Positions 1 through 11,273 of a DNA stretch of 64,000 nucleotides are shown piece after piece. Position 1 is the first letter of the stretch; each line of letters begins with the position of its first letter. The DNA comes from Arsenicicoccus dermatophilus (GTDB taxonomy: Bacteria > Actinomycetota > Actinomycetes > Actinomycetales > Dermatophilaceae), in contig NZ_JAKZHU010000001.1 of the NCBI RefSeq assembly GCF_022568795.1, positions 2,232,001 through 2,296,000 on the forward strand, read 5' to 3'. Position numbers and translations under genes: made by a program. Under the pieces are notes generated by a model that had not been told where the DNA came from, did not search any database, and saw only the letters and a list, made by a program, of their open reading frames with translations.

Positions 1-217
1 GCTCGCCGTTGCCGGACCCGCCGAGGACGAAGCCGAGCGAGTCGGGGTCGGCCGCCACGGCCTCCGCCGCGCGCAGGCAGAACACCGGGTAGTCGTCGAG
101 GGCGTCGTAGGCGAAGGGGCCGTGGTCGACGACGTCGTGGCCGGCGGCGCGCAGGTGCTCGATCATCGCGGTCTTGGCCTCGAGGGCCGCGTGGTCGGCG
201 CCGATGTGGATACGCAT
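1..217 (-). CDS. rpiB: Ribose-5-phosphate isomerase B (partial, C-terminus off window)
   Basis: The ATG at 217 on the minus strand opens a frame that begins MRIHIGADHAALEAK and continues to the window edge (72 codons). It has the RpiB signature: GADHA near the N-terminus, DYPVFC in the middle and a LGGSGNGE loop at the edge. RpiB interconverts ribose-5-phosphate and ribulose-5-phosphate in the pentose phosphate pathway (cytoplasm). The neighbour on the same strand is the nitroreductase and then divergent pepN. The same order occurs in Mycobacterium tuberculosis (Rv2465c-Rv2466c-Rv2467), which supports the call. The true C-terminus is not visible. Confidence 0.93.
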   Translation of the reverse strand, partial: MRIHIGADHAALEAKTAMIEHLRAAGHDVVDHGPFAYDALDDYPVFCLRAAEAVAADPDSLGFVLGGSGNGE

Positions 218-264
218 GGTTCTCCTCGGATGTGGGGGGGTGGTCGGAAACCTACTGGCGGCGA

Positions 265-909
265 TCAGAGCTGGGGGCCGACGTCTCGGGTGCGCTTGAG
301 CTCGAAGAAGCCCGGCGTCCCGGCGACGAGCACGCACCCGTCGAACAGGTCGAGCGCGTCCTGACCCCGGGGGGCGGGCGACACGACGGGGCCGAAGAAC
401 GCCACCTCGCCGACCCGCACGACCGGGGTGCCCACCTCGTCGCCCACCAGGTCCATGGCCCGCTGGTGCGAGGCGCGCAGCGCGGTGTCCACGTCGTCGC
501 CCGCGACCGGGGTGGCGGCCTCGGCGAGCGACGCGGGCAGGCCTGCGGCGTCGAGGGACTCGCGGATCACCGCGGCGTAGTCCTTGGTGCCGCCCGGGTG
601 GATGCGGGTGCCCATCTCGTCGTACAGCGCCTTGACGACCTCGTCTCCGTGCTCGGCGCGGGCCGCCATGACGACCCGGACCGGGCCCCACGCCTGGTCC
701 ATCAGCGCGCGGTAGTCCTCGGGCAGGTCGCGGCCCTCGTTGAGCACCGACAGGCTCATGACCGACCAGGTGACCGACAGGTCCCGCTGCCGCTCCACCT
801 CCATCAGCCAGCGTGAGGTCATCCACGCCCAGGGGCAGACGGGGTCGAAGAACATCTCCACGGACGGAGCGGGCGCGGCGGTGCTGGTGTCCTGAGTCAC
901 AGTCACCAT
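265..909 (-). CDS. Mycothiol-dependent nitroreductase/DsbA-fold oxidoreductase (Rv2466c family)
   Basis: A 214-residue thioredoxin/DsbA-fold protein beginning MVTVTQDTS. The active-site segment is FDPVCPWAWMTSRW with Cys25 followed by PWA. The mycobacterial Rv2466c enzyme has CPWC, so the resolving cysteine is alanine here. The family uses mycothiol to reduce nitro compounds or mixed disulfides. With one cysteine a monothiol mechanism is expected (inference). The C-terminal half keeps a GTPVVRVGEVAFFGPVVSP stretch typical of the family's cis-proline region. The frame stays open to 942, but the start at 909 (or the GTG at 906) fits homologue length. It lies between rpiB and divergent pepN, the conserved mycobacterial arrangement. 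Confidence 0.85.
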   Translation of the reverse strand: MVTVTQDTSTAAPAPSVEMFFDPVCPWAWMTSRWLMEVERQRDLSVTWSVMSLSVLNEGRDLPEDYRALMDQAWGPVRVVMAARAEHGDEVVKALYDEMGTRIHPGGTKDYAAVIRESLDAAGLPASLAEAATPVAGDDVDTALRASHQRAMDLVGDEVGTPVVRVGEVAFFGPVVSPAPRGQDALDLFDGCVLVAGTPGFFELKRTRDVGPQL

Positions 910-1022
910 CCTGCCAGTAACACCGTGCCACCGTTCGTCCATGGAGAGCGACCTGCGAGGATGGGCAGGCCATCTCGCCCGGCTCGCTCCGCCGGGCGCA
1001 TCACCACCGAAAGGCCCCCGCT

Positions 1023-3575
<2,553 letters not shown>

Positions 3576-3648
3576 CCTGCCGGCGGTGGGCAGGTCCGCC
3601 GGGCGTCGCCGCCCAGGCGGATCCGACCACCGCCGGCTCGTCCTGCCG

Positions 3649-6021
3649 TCAGCGTCGGCGGGCGTCCGAGGCAGGGTTCGTCAGGCGTCCGGCATACATC
3701 AGGGACCCCGACTGGTCGGCGAGGTCCACCATCTGCAGGGTGTTGCGCAGCTGCAGCCGGTTGAGGCAGGAGTGGGCGAAGTCCTCGGCGAAGAGGTCGA
3801 CCCGCCGGTGCAGCTGCGGGTGGTCACGCCGGTGCCGGTCCAGGCAGGCGTGCACCAGGCCCCAGAGGTCGTCGGCCGGGAGCACCCCGTCGACGTGCAG
3901 GATCTCGGCGACGTGACGCAGGACCCCGTCATACACGTCGGTGAAGATCGCGAGCGCCGCCTCCTGGGCGGGCACCACGGAGCGGATCCGCTCGACCCCG
4001 GGCGGGAGGGGCCGGTCGGTCAGCACCGCGCACTCCTCGCCGATGTCCTTCATCACCACCCGCGCCACCACGTGGTCGCGCACCACGAGGATCACGTTCT
4101 CGCCGTGGGGCATGAACGCCAGGTCGTGCGCCAGCAGGCAGTGGGCGACCGGGCGCAGGTAGGCGTCCAGCCACCGGGACACCCAGTCGGCCGGGGGCAG
4201 CCCGGAGGCCCTGATCATCGCCGTCACGAGCGCCTCGCCCTGCCCGTCCCGGTGCAGCAGCGAGGCCATCGTCCGCAGCGACTCGCCCCGAGCCCGGTCG
4301 GCGAGGCCCTCGGGGCTCTGTCGCCACAGCGCGGCGACCATCTTCTGCTGAGGCGGGGCGGGCGACACCGCTGCGCGATGGTAGGCGTCGCCGGTGTAGC
4401 CCACCGTGGCGACCTCGCGCAGCACCGTGAACCCGCGATCGGTCAGCTCCGCGTCGTCGGCCACCTCCCCGGCGACCCAGTCGTTGATCAGGGGCGTGGC
4501 CTGCATGTAGGCCGGGGACAGACCCCGCAGGAAGCCCATGTTCTGGATCGCGAGGGCTGTCTTGACGTAGCGCCGTTGCGGGTGCTCGACGTCGAGGAAG
4601 GTCCGGATCGACTGCTGGGCGCGATAGCGGTCGCCGGGCCCGAGGTGGACCAGGTCACCGCGAGCCACGTCCGGGGCGAAGGTGATCTGGTGCTTGTGCT
4701 GCCACTGCCAGGGGTGCACGGGCAGGTAGAGGTAGTCCTGCGGGCGGTGTCCCAGGGCGGCCAGCCGCGCGTCGAACCACGCCCGCCGCGGGCCCAGCTC
4801 GCTGCGCCAGAGCTCGTCCTCGTCCAGGTCCTGGGCCAGGGCGAGGTGGGCGAGCGAGCGCCGCACGGCGAGCCACTCCAGGGTGACGTCGGCGCCCGCC
4901 TCCGGGGCGAAGCGCTCGTGGTCGTCGAGGCTGAACCCGAGGCGGCCGTTGTTGGCGAGGAAGCACGGGTGCCCCTCGGTCATGGCGGCCTCGACGGTGG
5001 CGAGGTCCGCGTGGAGCAGCTCCTGGCTGGTCCGCCGGTGGTGCGTGGACTTCCAGGCGTGACCGGCGAGGGTGGCGGCGATCTCCTCCAGGTAGGTCCC
5101 GAGGAGCTGGTCCGGCAGGCCGATCTGCTCCTTCAGCTCGGTGATCAGGTCCTGGGCGTCCAACGGTGCCGGGGCACCACCCACGTGTCGGGCCAGGCTG
5201 TCCTCCTGCACCACCGGGTGCTCGAGAGGCAGGACCGTCCCCGTCCAGGTGTATGTCGTCAGCGGCTCGTGGCGGGTCGTGAGCCGCCACGAGCCCGGCT
5301 GCTCCCCCGGCTCGGGGGCGACCAGCCGCTCGTGGCTCAGCTCGCGGATCGCCTTGGCGCACAGGTGCCTCTGGGCCTGGTCCATGGCCGCCGGGGTGAG
5401 GTGGGCGGGCACCGGGGCGAGGGTGGCCCGCCCGATCTCGCTGCCCGCGAAGTCCGCCGGCGTGACCACGCTGAGCAGTCCCGTCTTGTCGGGCAGCGGC
5501 ACCGGCTCGAGGACGGTGAACCCGGCCCGGGCGTTGAGCGCGTGGATCGCGGTGTTCCGCTCGTCGGGCTCGACGACGACCCGGCGGGGCGCATGGGCCC
5601 CGGGGCGGTGCTGGGCGAGCCGGACGGCCACGCCCAGCAGCGCCGCGGTGAGCCCCGGGGTGCGCTCGCCCGCTGCGGGTGGGGCGACGAGCAGGTGCAT
5701 CCCCACGTCGCCGGGCTCCAGGAGGGGGTGGCCCGCGAGGGAGCTGTGCTGCGGGTCGTAGGTCTCGACCAGCGCGGTCGGTCGACCGGCGTGCAGCACG
5801 ACGAAGGCGTCGTGGTGGGGGTCGGCCGCGATGGCGGCGTAGGCGGCGGTCACCTCGTCCTCGGCGGCGGCGCCCATGCCCCAGAACACCGATCGTGGGT
5901 GGGTCACCCAGGCGTGCAGCAGGGGGGTCCACGCGGTGACGGACGCCGGGAGGAGTCGATGGGCGTCCATGGGCCCCACCGGGGTCGTCAGGGCCGTCGG
6001 GTCGAGCGTCGCCGTGCTCAT
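3649..6021 (-). CDS. desD: Fused siderophore acyltransferase-NIS synthetase (DesC-DesD fusion)
   Basis: A 790-residue protein starting MSTATLDPTALTTP at ATG 6021, which overlaps the desB stop by 4 bp. Residues 1 to about 190 are a GNAT/AlcB-type acyltransferase (VVVEPDERNTAIHALNARAG). From about residue 200 to the end is an IucA/IucC NIS synthetase, with motifs HPCFLANNGRLGFSLDDHE, YLPVHPWQWQHK, SIRTFLDVEHPQRRYVKTA and MPHGENVILVVRDH. In desferrioxamine biosynthesis DesC acylates N-hydroxycadaverine and DesD joins and cyclises the units using ATP. In Streptomyces these are two genes. Here one polypeptide carries both. The frame is open upstream of 6021, but the ATG that overlaps the desB stop is the evident start. 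Confidence 0.9.
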   Translation of the reverse strand: MSTATLDPTALTTPVGPMDAHRLLPASVTAWTPLLHAWVTHPRSVFWGMGAAAEDEVTAAYAAIAADPHHDAFVVLHAGRPTALVETYDPQHSSLAGHPLLEPGDVGMHLLVAPPAAGERTPGLTAALLGVAVRLAQHRPGAHAPRRVVVEPDERNTAIHALNARAGFTVLEPVPLPDKTGLLSVVTPADFAGSEIGRATLAPVPAHLTPAAMDQAQRHLCAKAIRELSHERLVAPEPGEQPGSWRLTTRHEPLTTYTWTGTVLPLEHPVVQEDSLARHVGGAPAPLDAQDLITELKEQIGLPDQLLGTYLEEIAATLAGHAWKSTHHRRTSQELLHADLATVEAAMTEGHPCFLANNGRLGFSLDDHERFAPEAGADVTLEWLAVRRSLAHLALAQDLDEDELWRSELGPRRAWFDARLAALGHRPQDYLYLPVHPWQWQHKHQITFAPDVARGDLVHLGPGDRYRAQQSIRTFLDVEHPQRRYVKTALAIQNMGFLRGLSPAYMQATPLINDWVAGEVADDAELTDRGFTVLREVATVGYTGDAYHRAAVSPAPPQQKMVAALWRQSPEGLADRARGESLRTMASLLHRDGQGEALVTAMIRASGLPPADWVSRWLDAYLRPVAHCLLAHDLAFMPHGENVILVVRDHVVARVVMKDIGEECAVLTDRPLPPGVERIRSVVPAQEAALAIFTDVYDGVLRHVAEILHVDGVLPADDLWGLVHACLDRHRRDHPQLHRRVDLFAEDFAHSCLNRLQLRNTLQMVDLADQSGSLMYAGRLTNPASDARRR

Positions 6022-7406
6022 GACGCCGCCTGCGGGCCGAAGGTCTGGAAGGCGATCCGGTCCTCCACCGGGTACACCTCCCTGCCGGTCACCTGGTTGA
6101 TGATCTGGGCGCTGCGCCAGGGGCCCATCCCCAGGTCCGGCGCCGAGAGACCGTGGGTGTGCTCCTCGGCGTTCTGCACCAGGACCAGGCCCGCGTCGTC
6201 GACGGTGAAGTCCCGGGCCACGTCGAGCCGCCCGCGGTCGTCCAGGCGCAGGTGCGCGGCCAGGCCGTCGAGGAAGGAGGGCCGCCGCGGGGCGTAACCC
6301 GTGGCGAGCACCACGTGGTCGGTCTCCGACTCGAAACCCTGACCCGTCTCGGTGTGCCGCCAGGTGAGCCTCAGCCGACCGGACACCTCCGTCACCGACT
6401 CCAGCGAGGAGGCGGGACGCACCAGGGTGGGCACGGACGCTGGCAGGGTGGCGTCGTGCTCCCGGGCGAGCTCCAGCTCGACCCGGCGCTGGTAGAGCAG
6501 GTCGAAGATCTCGTCGACCGCGCGGGAGCTGATGCCCTTGTAGAGGAGTCGGTTCTGCCCGCACAGGCGGTCCCGCTCGGCCCCCGGCAGGCCGTGGAAG
6601 TAGGCGGTGTAGTCCGGGGAGGTCAGCTCCAGCGTGAGCTTGGCGTACTCCATCGGCGCGAACCGCGGGGACCGGGTGAGCCAGTCGAGGCGCTGGGACG
6701 CCAGATCCAGCCCGCCGAGCAGGTCGCGGTAGATCTCCGCGGCGCTCTGCCCGGAGCCGACGATCGTGACGGCCGACGCGCAGCGCAGGGCCTCGCGGTG
6801 GCTGAGGTAGTCGGCGGAGTGCAGCACCCGGCCCGGCAGCTGGGACAGGGCCCCGGCGAGGCCCGGCGGCACGACCGGCTCGGTGCCCACACCCACGACG
6901 AGGTGCCGGCCGCGCACCACGACCTGCTCGCCGTCCGTGCGTCGGGCGACGATCTCGTGGACCGCGTCGGCGCCCTCCCCGCGCCGGGTCACGGAGACCA
7001 CCTCGTGGCCGAACCTCAGGCCCGGCAGCCGGGCCGCCACCCACCGGCAGTAGGCGTCGTACTCTGCGCGCAGCGGGACGAAGGTCTCCCGGATGTAGAA
7101 GGGATAGAGCCGCCCCACCGCCTTGAGGTGGTTGAGGAAGGACCAGCGGGAGGTCGGGTCCGCGAGCGTGACCAGGTCGGCCAGGAAGGGGACCTGCAAG
7201 GTGGTGCCCTCGATCATCAGCCCGGGGTGCCACCGGAACTCCTCGGCCCGCTCGAGCACGACGACGTCGAGGCCGTCGACGGGCTCGGCCAGGGCCGCCA
7301 GTCCCAGGTTGAAGGGCCCGAGGCCGATCGCCACGACGTCGTGGACGACGGGATCGGTGGTGGGAGCGGGTGTCGTGACGGGCTGGGCGCTCGTGTGACG
7401 AGTCAT
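6018..7406 (-). CDS. desB: Cadaverine/lysine N-monooxygenase (DesB-like)
   Basis: 462 residues from ATG 7406 (MTRHTSAQPV), overlapping the desA stop by 4 bp. It is a flavin N-hydroxylating monooxygenase. The FAD site is VVAIGLGPFNLGLAAL near residue 30, the NADPH site is VTIVGSGQSAAEIYRD, and ATGYAPR lies towards the C-terminus. DesB hydroxylates cadaverine to N-hydroxycadaverine, the iron-chelating precursor. Its position between the decarboxylase and the acyltransferase-synthetase gives the pathway in order. Substrate (cadaverine rather than lysine) is inferred from the adjacent decarboxylase. Confidence 0.93.
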   Translation of the reverse strand: MTRHTSAQPVTTPAPTTDPVVHDVVAIGLGPFNLGLAALAEPVDGLDVVVLERAEEFRWHPGLMIEGTTLQVPFLADLVTLADPTSRWSFLNHLKAVGRLYPFYIRETFVPLRAEYDAYCRWVAARLPGLRFGHEVVSVTRRGEGADAVHEIVARRTDGEQVVVRGRHLVVGVGTEPVVPPGLAGALSQLPGRVLHSADYLSHREALRCASAVTIVGSGQSAAEIYRDLLGGLDLASQRLDWLTRSPRFAPMEYAKLTLELTSPDYTAYFHGLPGAERDRLCGQNRLLYKGISSRAVDEIFDLLYQRRVELELAREHDATLPASVPTLVRPASSLESVTEVSGRLRLTWRHTETGQGFESETDHVVLATGYAPRRPSFLDGLAAHLRLDDRGRLDVARDFTVDDAGLVLVQNAEEHTHGLSAPDLGMGPWRSAQIINQVTGREVYPVEDRIAFQTFGPQAAS

Positions 7407-8908
7407 GCGGGGACCTCCTCGCGGACGGCGGGACGGCAGCCCTGCTCCACCAGGACCTGCTCGTGGGCCCTGCGGGCTGCCCGGCTGACGTCGTCCAGCA
7501 CCGCGGCCAGGTCGTCGTCGGTGGCCGTCGGGTTGAGCAGCGTCAGCTTGAGGTAGGCCCGGCCGTCCAGCGTGGTGCCCGCCACGATCGAGTGGCCCTC
7601 GTCCAGCAGCAACCGACGGGTGCTCCGGGTCACCTCGTCCGCCAGCTGCGGGTCCTCCAGGAACCTCGCCCGGTCGCCGGGGTCGGGCGGCAGGGCCCGC
7701 AGCACCACCGTGGACAGGGTGGGTCGGGAGTACAGCTCGAGGTCCTCGGCCGCCTCGATCCGGTCGGCGACCCGGTACGCGAGGTCGATCACGTCGTCGA
7801 TCATCCGACCGACCGCATCGGCCCCGACCGCCCGCAGGGTGAGCCACACCTTGAGGGCGTCGAACCGGCGCGTCGTCTGCATCGATCGGTCCACGAGGTT
7901 GGGCAGCCCGGACCCGGCCGGGTTGAGGTAGTCCGCGTGGTGGGTGACGTGGCCGAGGGTCACGGGCCGCGCCACGAGCAGGGCGCTCGCCCCGATCGGG
8001 ACGAAGAAGGTCTTGTGGAAGTCGACGGTGACGGAGTCGGCCAGGTCCACCCCGTCGAGCAGACCGCGATGACGTGTGGACGTGATCAGGCCCCCGCCAT
8101 ACGCCGCGTCGACGTGCAGCCAGGCCCCGGTCCGGGCGCACACCTCGCCGATCGGGCGCAACGGGTCGACGATCCCGAGGTCGGTGGTGCCGGCCGTGGC
8201 CACCACGGCCATGACCTCGCGCCCGGACCACCGCGTGTGCTCGATGGTGCGCGCCAGCCCTTCCGGTGACATCCGGCCGTCCGCGTCGAGCGGGACCGGG
8301 ACCACCGCGTCGTGCGCCAGCCCGAGAGCCCGACAGGCCTTGGCGATGCTGAAGTGACCGTGCTCGTTGACCAGGACCGACAGCTGCTCGAGCCGGGCTC
8401 CGGTGGCGCGGGCCTCGCTGCGGGCCAGCAGGAGGGCCTGGAGGTTGGAGGTCGTCCCGCCGGGGGTGAAGACTCCGGAGCCGCCGGTCAGACCGAGACG
8501 CGAGCAGGTCCAGTCGACGACGGCCTGCTCGATGTGGGTGGCCCCGCCCGACTGGTCCCACGTGTCCATGCTCGAGTTGAGGGTGGCGGCCACGAGCTCC
8601 GCGGCCAGTCCGGCGATGGTGACCGGACAGTTCAGGTGGGCGGCGTAGCGGGGATGGTGGAAGTGCATCGCCGAGTCGAGGTAGGCCGGGCCCAGCTCGT
8701 CGAGCGCCGCGTCCAGGCTCACGGCCGGGGCGTCGAGATCGACGTCGGCCACGGCGCGCCTGGTGCCCTCGACGCAGGGCCCGGCGGAGGGGTGGGGCAC
8801 GGAGCGCAGGTGACGGCCGAGCCGCCCGACAGTGTCGTGCAGGGCCGCCTCGTAGGCCTCGACGGTCCGCGGAACCAGCAGTGCAGAAGCAGGATTGGCA
8901 GAAGTCAC
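7403..8908 (-). CDS. desA: PLP-dependent lysine decarboxylase (DesA-like), first gene of siderophore operon
   Basis: 501 residues from GTG 8908 (MTSANPASALLVPR). It is a group II PLP decarboxylase: HVDAAYGGG supplies the pyridine-binding Asp267 and TVDFHKTFF the Schiff-base Lys299, with SGVFTPGGTTSN as the family signature. By context it converts lysine to cadaverine for desferrioxamine/nocardamine-type siderophore synthesis. It is the first gene of desA-desB-desCD, all joined by ATGA overlaps. A perfect iron box lies 21 bp upstream of the start, so repression by an IdeR/DmdR-type regulator under iron sufficiency is expected. A related use for diaminobutyrate or ornithine cannot be excluded from sequence alone. 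Confidence 0.92.
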   Translation of the reverse strand: MTSANPASALLVPRTVEAYEAALHDTVGRLGRHLRSVPHPSAGPCVEGTRRAVADVDLDAPAVSLDAALDELGPAYLDSAMHFHHPRYAAHLNCPVTIAGLAAELVAATLNSSMDTWDQSGGATHIEQAVVDWTCSRLGLTGGSGVFTPGGTTSNLQALLLARSEARATGARLEQLSVLVNEHGHFSIAKACRALGLAHDAVVPVPLDADGRMSPEGLARTIEHTRWSGREVMAVVATAGTTDLGIVDPLRPIGEVCARTGAWLHVDAAYGGGLITSTRHRGLLDGVDLADSVTVDFHKTFFVPIGASALLVARPVTLGHVTHHADYLNPAGSGLPNLVDRSMQTTRRFDALKVWLTLRAVGADAVGRMIDDVIDLAYRVADRIEAAEDLELYSRPTLSTVVLRALPPDPGDRARFLEDPQLADEVTRSTRRLLLDEGHSIVAGTTLDGRAYLKLTLLNPTATDDDLAAVLDDVSRAARRAHEQVLVEQGCRPAVREEVPA

Positions 8909-8928
8909 GAGACCGGACGATAGCGGAG

Positions 8929-8947
8929 TTAGGTAAGGCTTACCTAA
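8929..8947 (-). promoter_or_regulatory. Iron box (IdeR/DmdR/DtxR operator)
   Basis: TTAGGTAAGGCTTACCTAA is a perfect 9+1+9 palindrome and nearly identical to the DtxR/IdeR/DmdR1 consensus. It lies just upstream of desA. This is the expected place for iron-dependent repression of a siderophore operon. Confidence 0.93.
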
Positions 8948-8980
8948 CTAAAAGTCGTCGAGCGTTGCGGGCGACCTGGG

Positions 8981-11197
8981 TCAGGTGAGGGTGCGCGCCA
9001 GGCGACGGGGCCACTCGGACCGCATCAGGTCCTCCAGCAGCATCGGTCGGCCGTCTGGGCCCGCGAGCGGCATCCGCCAGTTCGGGTACTCCTCGTCGGT
9101 GCCCGGCTGGTTGATGATCCGCGTGTCCTGGGCCAGGTCGCTCACCGAGATCCCGCGCAGCAGCGCCGGGGTCCACGACAGCAGCTTGTGCAGCGCAGCC
9201 ACCGTCTCCTCGTCGGAGGCGCCGTCGCGCAGCAGGCCGCGCGAGCGCAGCAGGGCGAGCACGTCCTCCTGGTCACGCTCCTCGGCGGCACGCTCCTCCT
9301 CGGCGGACCGGGTGAGCAGGCCGAGCTCCTCGCGCAGGTCGATGTGGACCTTCTTGAGGTAGCCCGCGGTGGGAGGCAGGTCGTGGGTGGTCACCGTGGC
9401 CAGGCACAGGCGACGGTAGGTCTCGGGCTGGAAGGGCGCCCCGCCACCGGCGTAGTCCCGCTCGAACCACAGGATCGAGGTGCCCAGGACCCCGCGCTCG
9501 GCGAGGTACTCGCGCACCCACGGCTCCACGGTCCCCAGGTCCTCACCCACGACCAGGGCGCCCGCCCGGTGCGCCTCCAGCGCGAGGATGCCGACGAGCG
9601 CGTCGTGGTCGTAACGCACGTAGGTGCCCTCGAAGGGCTTGCAGCCCTGCGGGATCCACCACAGGCGGAAGAGCCCGATGACGTGGTCAACGCGCAGCCC
9701 GCCGGCCGAGCGCAGCACCGTGCGCAGCATGTCGCGGTAGGGCGCGTAACCCAGCTCGGCGAGCCGGTCGGGGCGCCACGGCGGCTGGGACCAGTCCTGG
9801 CCGAGCTGGTTGTACTGGTCTGCGGGAGCCCCCACGGTGACGCCGCGGGCGAGGGCGTCGCGCAGCGCCCAGGCGTCCGCGCCGCTCGGGTGGACCCCCA
9901 CCGCCAGGTCGTGGACCAGCCCGACGCGCATCCCGGCGTCGAGGGCGGCCCGCTGCGCGGCGGCGAGCTGCTCCTCGACGATCCACTGCAGCCAGGAGTA
10001 GAACCGCACCTCGTCGGCGAGCTCCTCGCGGGCGGCGGCCACGGCCGGGGACGAGGAGTCGTCGAGCTCCTCGGGCCAGCCACCGGCGTCCTCGCCATAC
10101 CGGGCGGACAGGGCGCACCAGGTGGCGAAGTCGACCAGCCCCTGGCCCTCCCGCTCGCAGTAGGCCTGGAAGGCCCGCTCACGCCGGGGCGAGCGCTCCT
10201 GCAGGTGCACGAGCCGCAGCGCCGCCTCCTTCAGCCGCCAGGAGGCGTCCCGGTCGACGACGTCGGCATCGTTGAGGCGGATGGCGTCGTCGGCCTGCCA
10301 CTGCAGGAGCGAGCGCTGCTGCGCGGTGAGGTAGGCCGTCTCGGGGATGTCCTCGACCCGGATGTAGAGCGGCGACACGAAGCGTCGCGTGGTCGGCAGG
10401 TAGGGCGAGGGCTCGACGGGCGGGGCCGCCTCGGCCGCGTGCAGCGGGTTGACGAGCACGAAGTCGCAGCCCAGGTCCTCGCCGGCCCAGGAGGCCAGCT
10501 CGGCCAGGTCGGCCGCGTCGCCCATCCCCCAGGAACGCGACGAGCGCGTGGCATAGAGCTGGGTCATCACCCCGGCGGCGGGACGCGACACCAGCGAGGG
10601 GTCGACCAGCAGACGGTCCGGGGTGACCACCAGGGGGCAGGTGGCCGCCTCACCGGCGTCACCCACCGTCGCGCGGATCTCGTGCCAGCCCAGCGGAAGT
10701 CGCTCGGGCAGGCGGAAGGTCGCCTCCCCCACCTGCGCACCGTCCACGTGACGGGGGTCGACCCACCTGTCGAGCTGCTCCAGGTCCTGGGTGGTGCCGT
10801 CCTCGAGGTGCGCCGCGACGGTGACCGAGGTGCCGTGCGGCACGTGGACCGCGAGCTCGCGGGACTCGCCCGTGCGCATCACCACGACGGGCGGCAGGAC
10901 GCGCCGCCACTCCCGGTCGCGCACCTGCTCCAGCGCCGCGCGCACGGCGACCGGGTCGCCTGCCTCGACGTCGAGGGCGGCCAGCACCGCGACGATCGTG
11001 CGGGCGGGGACCACCGTGTGCTCGCCCTGCCAGCCCCAGTACTCGGTCGCCACGCCATGAGCCCGGGCCAGCTCGAGCAGCTCCCCGGACGGCGGCTCGC
11101 CGTCCTGCGAGGGGTCCTGGACGGGGGCGTCCGCGGGGGCCCGGAGGGGGGAGACGGTGGGGTCGTCGGCAGGCGGCGTCACGGCGGCGTCGGTCAC
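8981..11197 (-). CDS. malQ: 4-alpha-glucanotransferase (amylomaltase)
   Basis: 738 residues from GTG 11197, the long actinobacterial form with an N-terminal extension of about 170 residues. GH77 motifs are present: LRVDHVIGLFRLWWIPQG (catalytic Asp), VVGEDLGTVEPWVREYLAERG-type segment (general acid Glu) and TTHDLPPTAGYL. It transfers maltooligosaccharide units between glucans in glycogen/maltose metabolism (cytoplasm). The gene stands alone between the iron box and the divergent mscS gene and has no visible functional link to the siderophore operon. Confidence 0.94.
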   Translation of the reverse strand: MTDAAVTPPADDPTVSPLRAPADAPVQDPSQDGEPPSGELLELARAHGVATEYWGWQGEHTVVPARTIVAVLAALDVEAGDPVAVRAALEQVRDREWRRVLPPVVVMRTGESRELAVHVPHGTSVTVAAHLEDGTTQDLEQLDRWVDPRHVDGAQVGEATFRLPERLPLGWHEIRATVGDAGEAATCPLVVTPDRLLVDPSLVSRPAAGVMTQLYATRSSRSWGMGDAADLAELASWAGEDLGCDFVLVNPLHAAEAAPPVEPSPYLPTTRRFVSPLYIRVEDIPETAYLTAQQRSLLQWQADDAIRLNDADVVDRDASWRLKEAALRLVHLQERSPRRERAFQAYCEREGQGLVDFATWCALSARYGEDAGGWPEELDDSSSPAVAAAREELADEVRFYSWLQWIVEEQLAAAQRAALDAGMRVGLVHDLAVGVHPSGADAWALRDALARGVTVGAPADQYNQLGQDWSQPPWRPDRLAELGYAPYRDMLRTVLRSAGGLRVDHVIGLFRLWWIPQGCKPFEGTYVRYDHDALVGILALEAHRAGALVVGEDLGTVEPWVREYLAERGVLGTSILWFERDYAGGGAPFQPETYRRLCLATVTTHDLPPTAGYLKKVHIDLREELGLLTRSAEEERAAEERDQEDVLALLRSRGLLRDGASDEETVAALHKLLSWTPALLRGISVSDLAQDTRIINQPGTDEEYPNWRMPLAGPDGRPMLLEDLMRSEWPRRLARTLT

Positions 11198-11273
11198 GGC
11201 AGCAGTCTGTCACGGAGCACCGGCGCTGCGGCGCTGACAGCCCGCCCCAAGGTGGAGCGACCATGATGGAGCC

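Noticed and set aside
3649-7233. A 1194-residue continuous frame reaching upstream of the DesC-DesD fusion
   Set aside because: The extra N-terminal part is an antisense-free but out-of-frame reading of desB (Arg/Gly/Pro-rich noise). The real start is the ATG at 6021 overlapping the desB stop.
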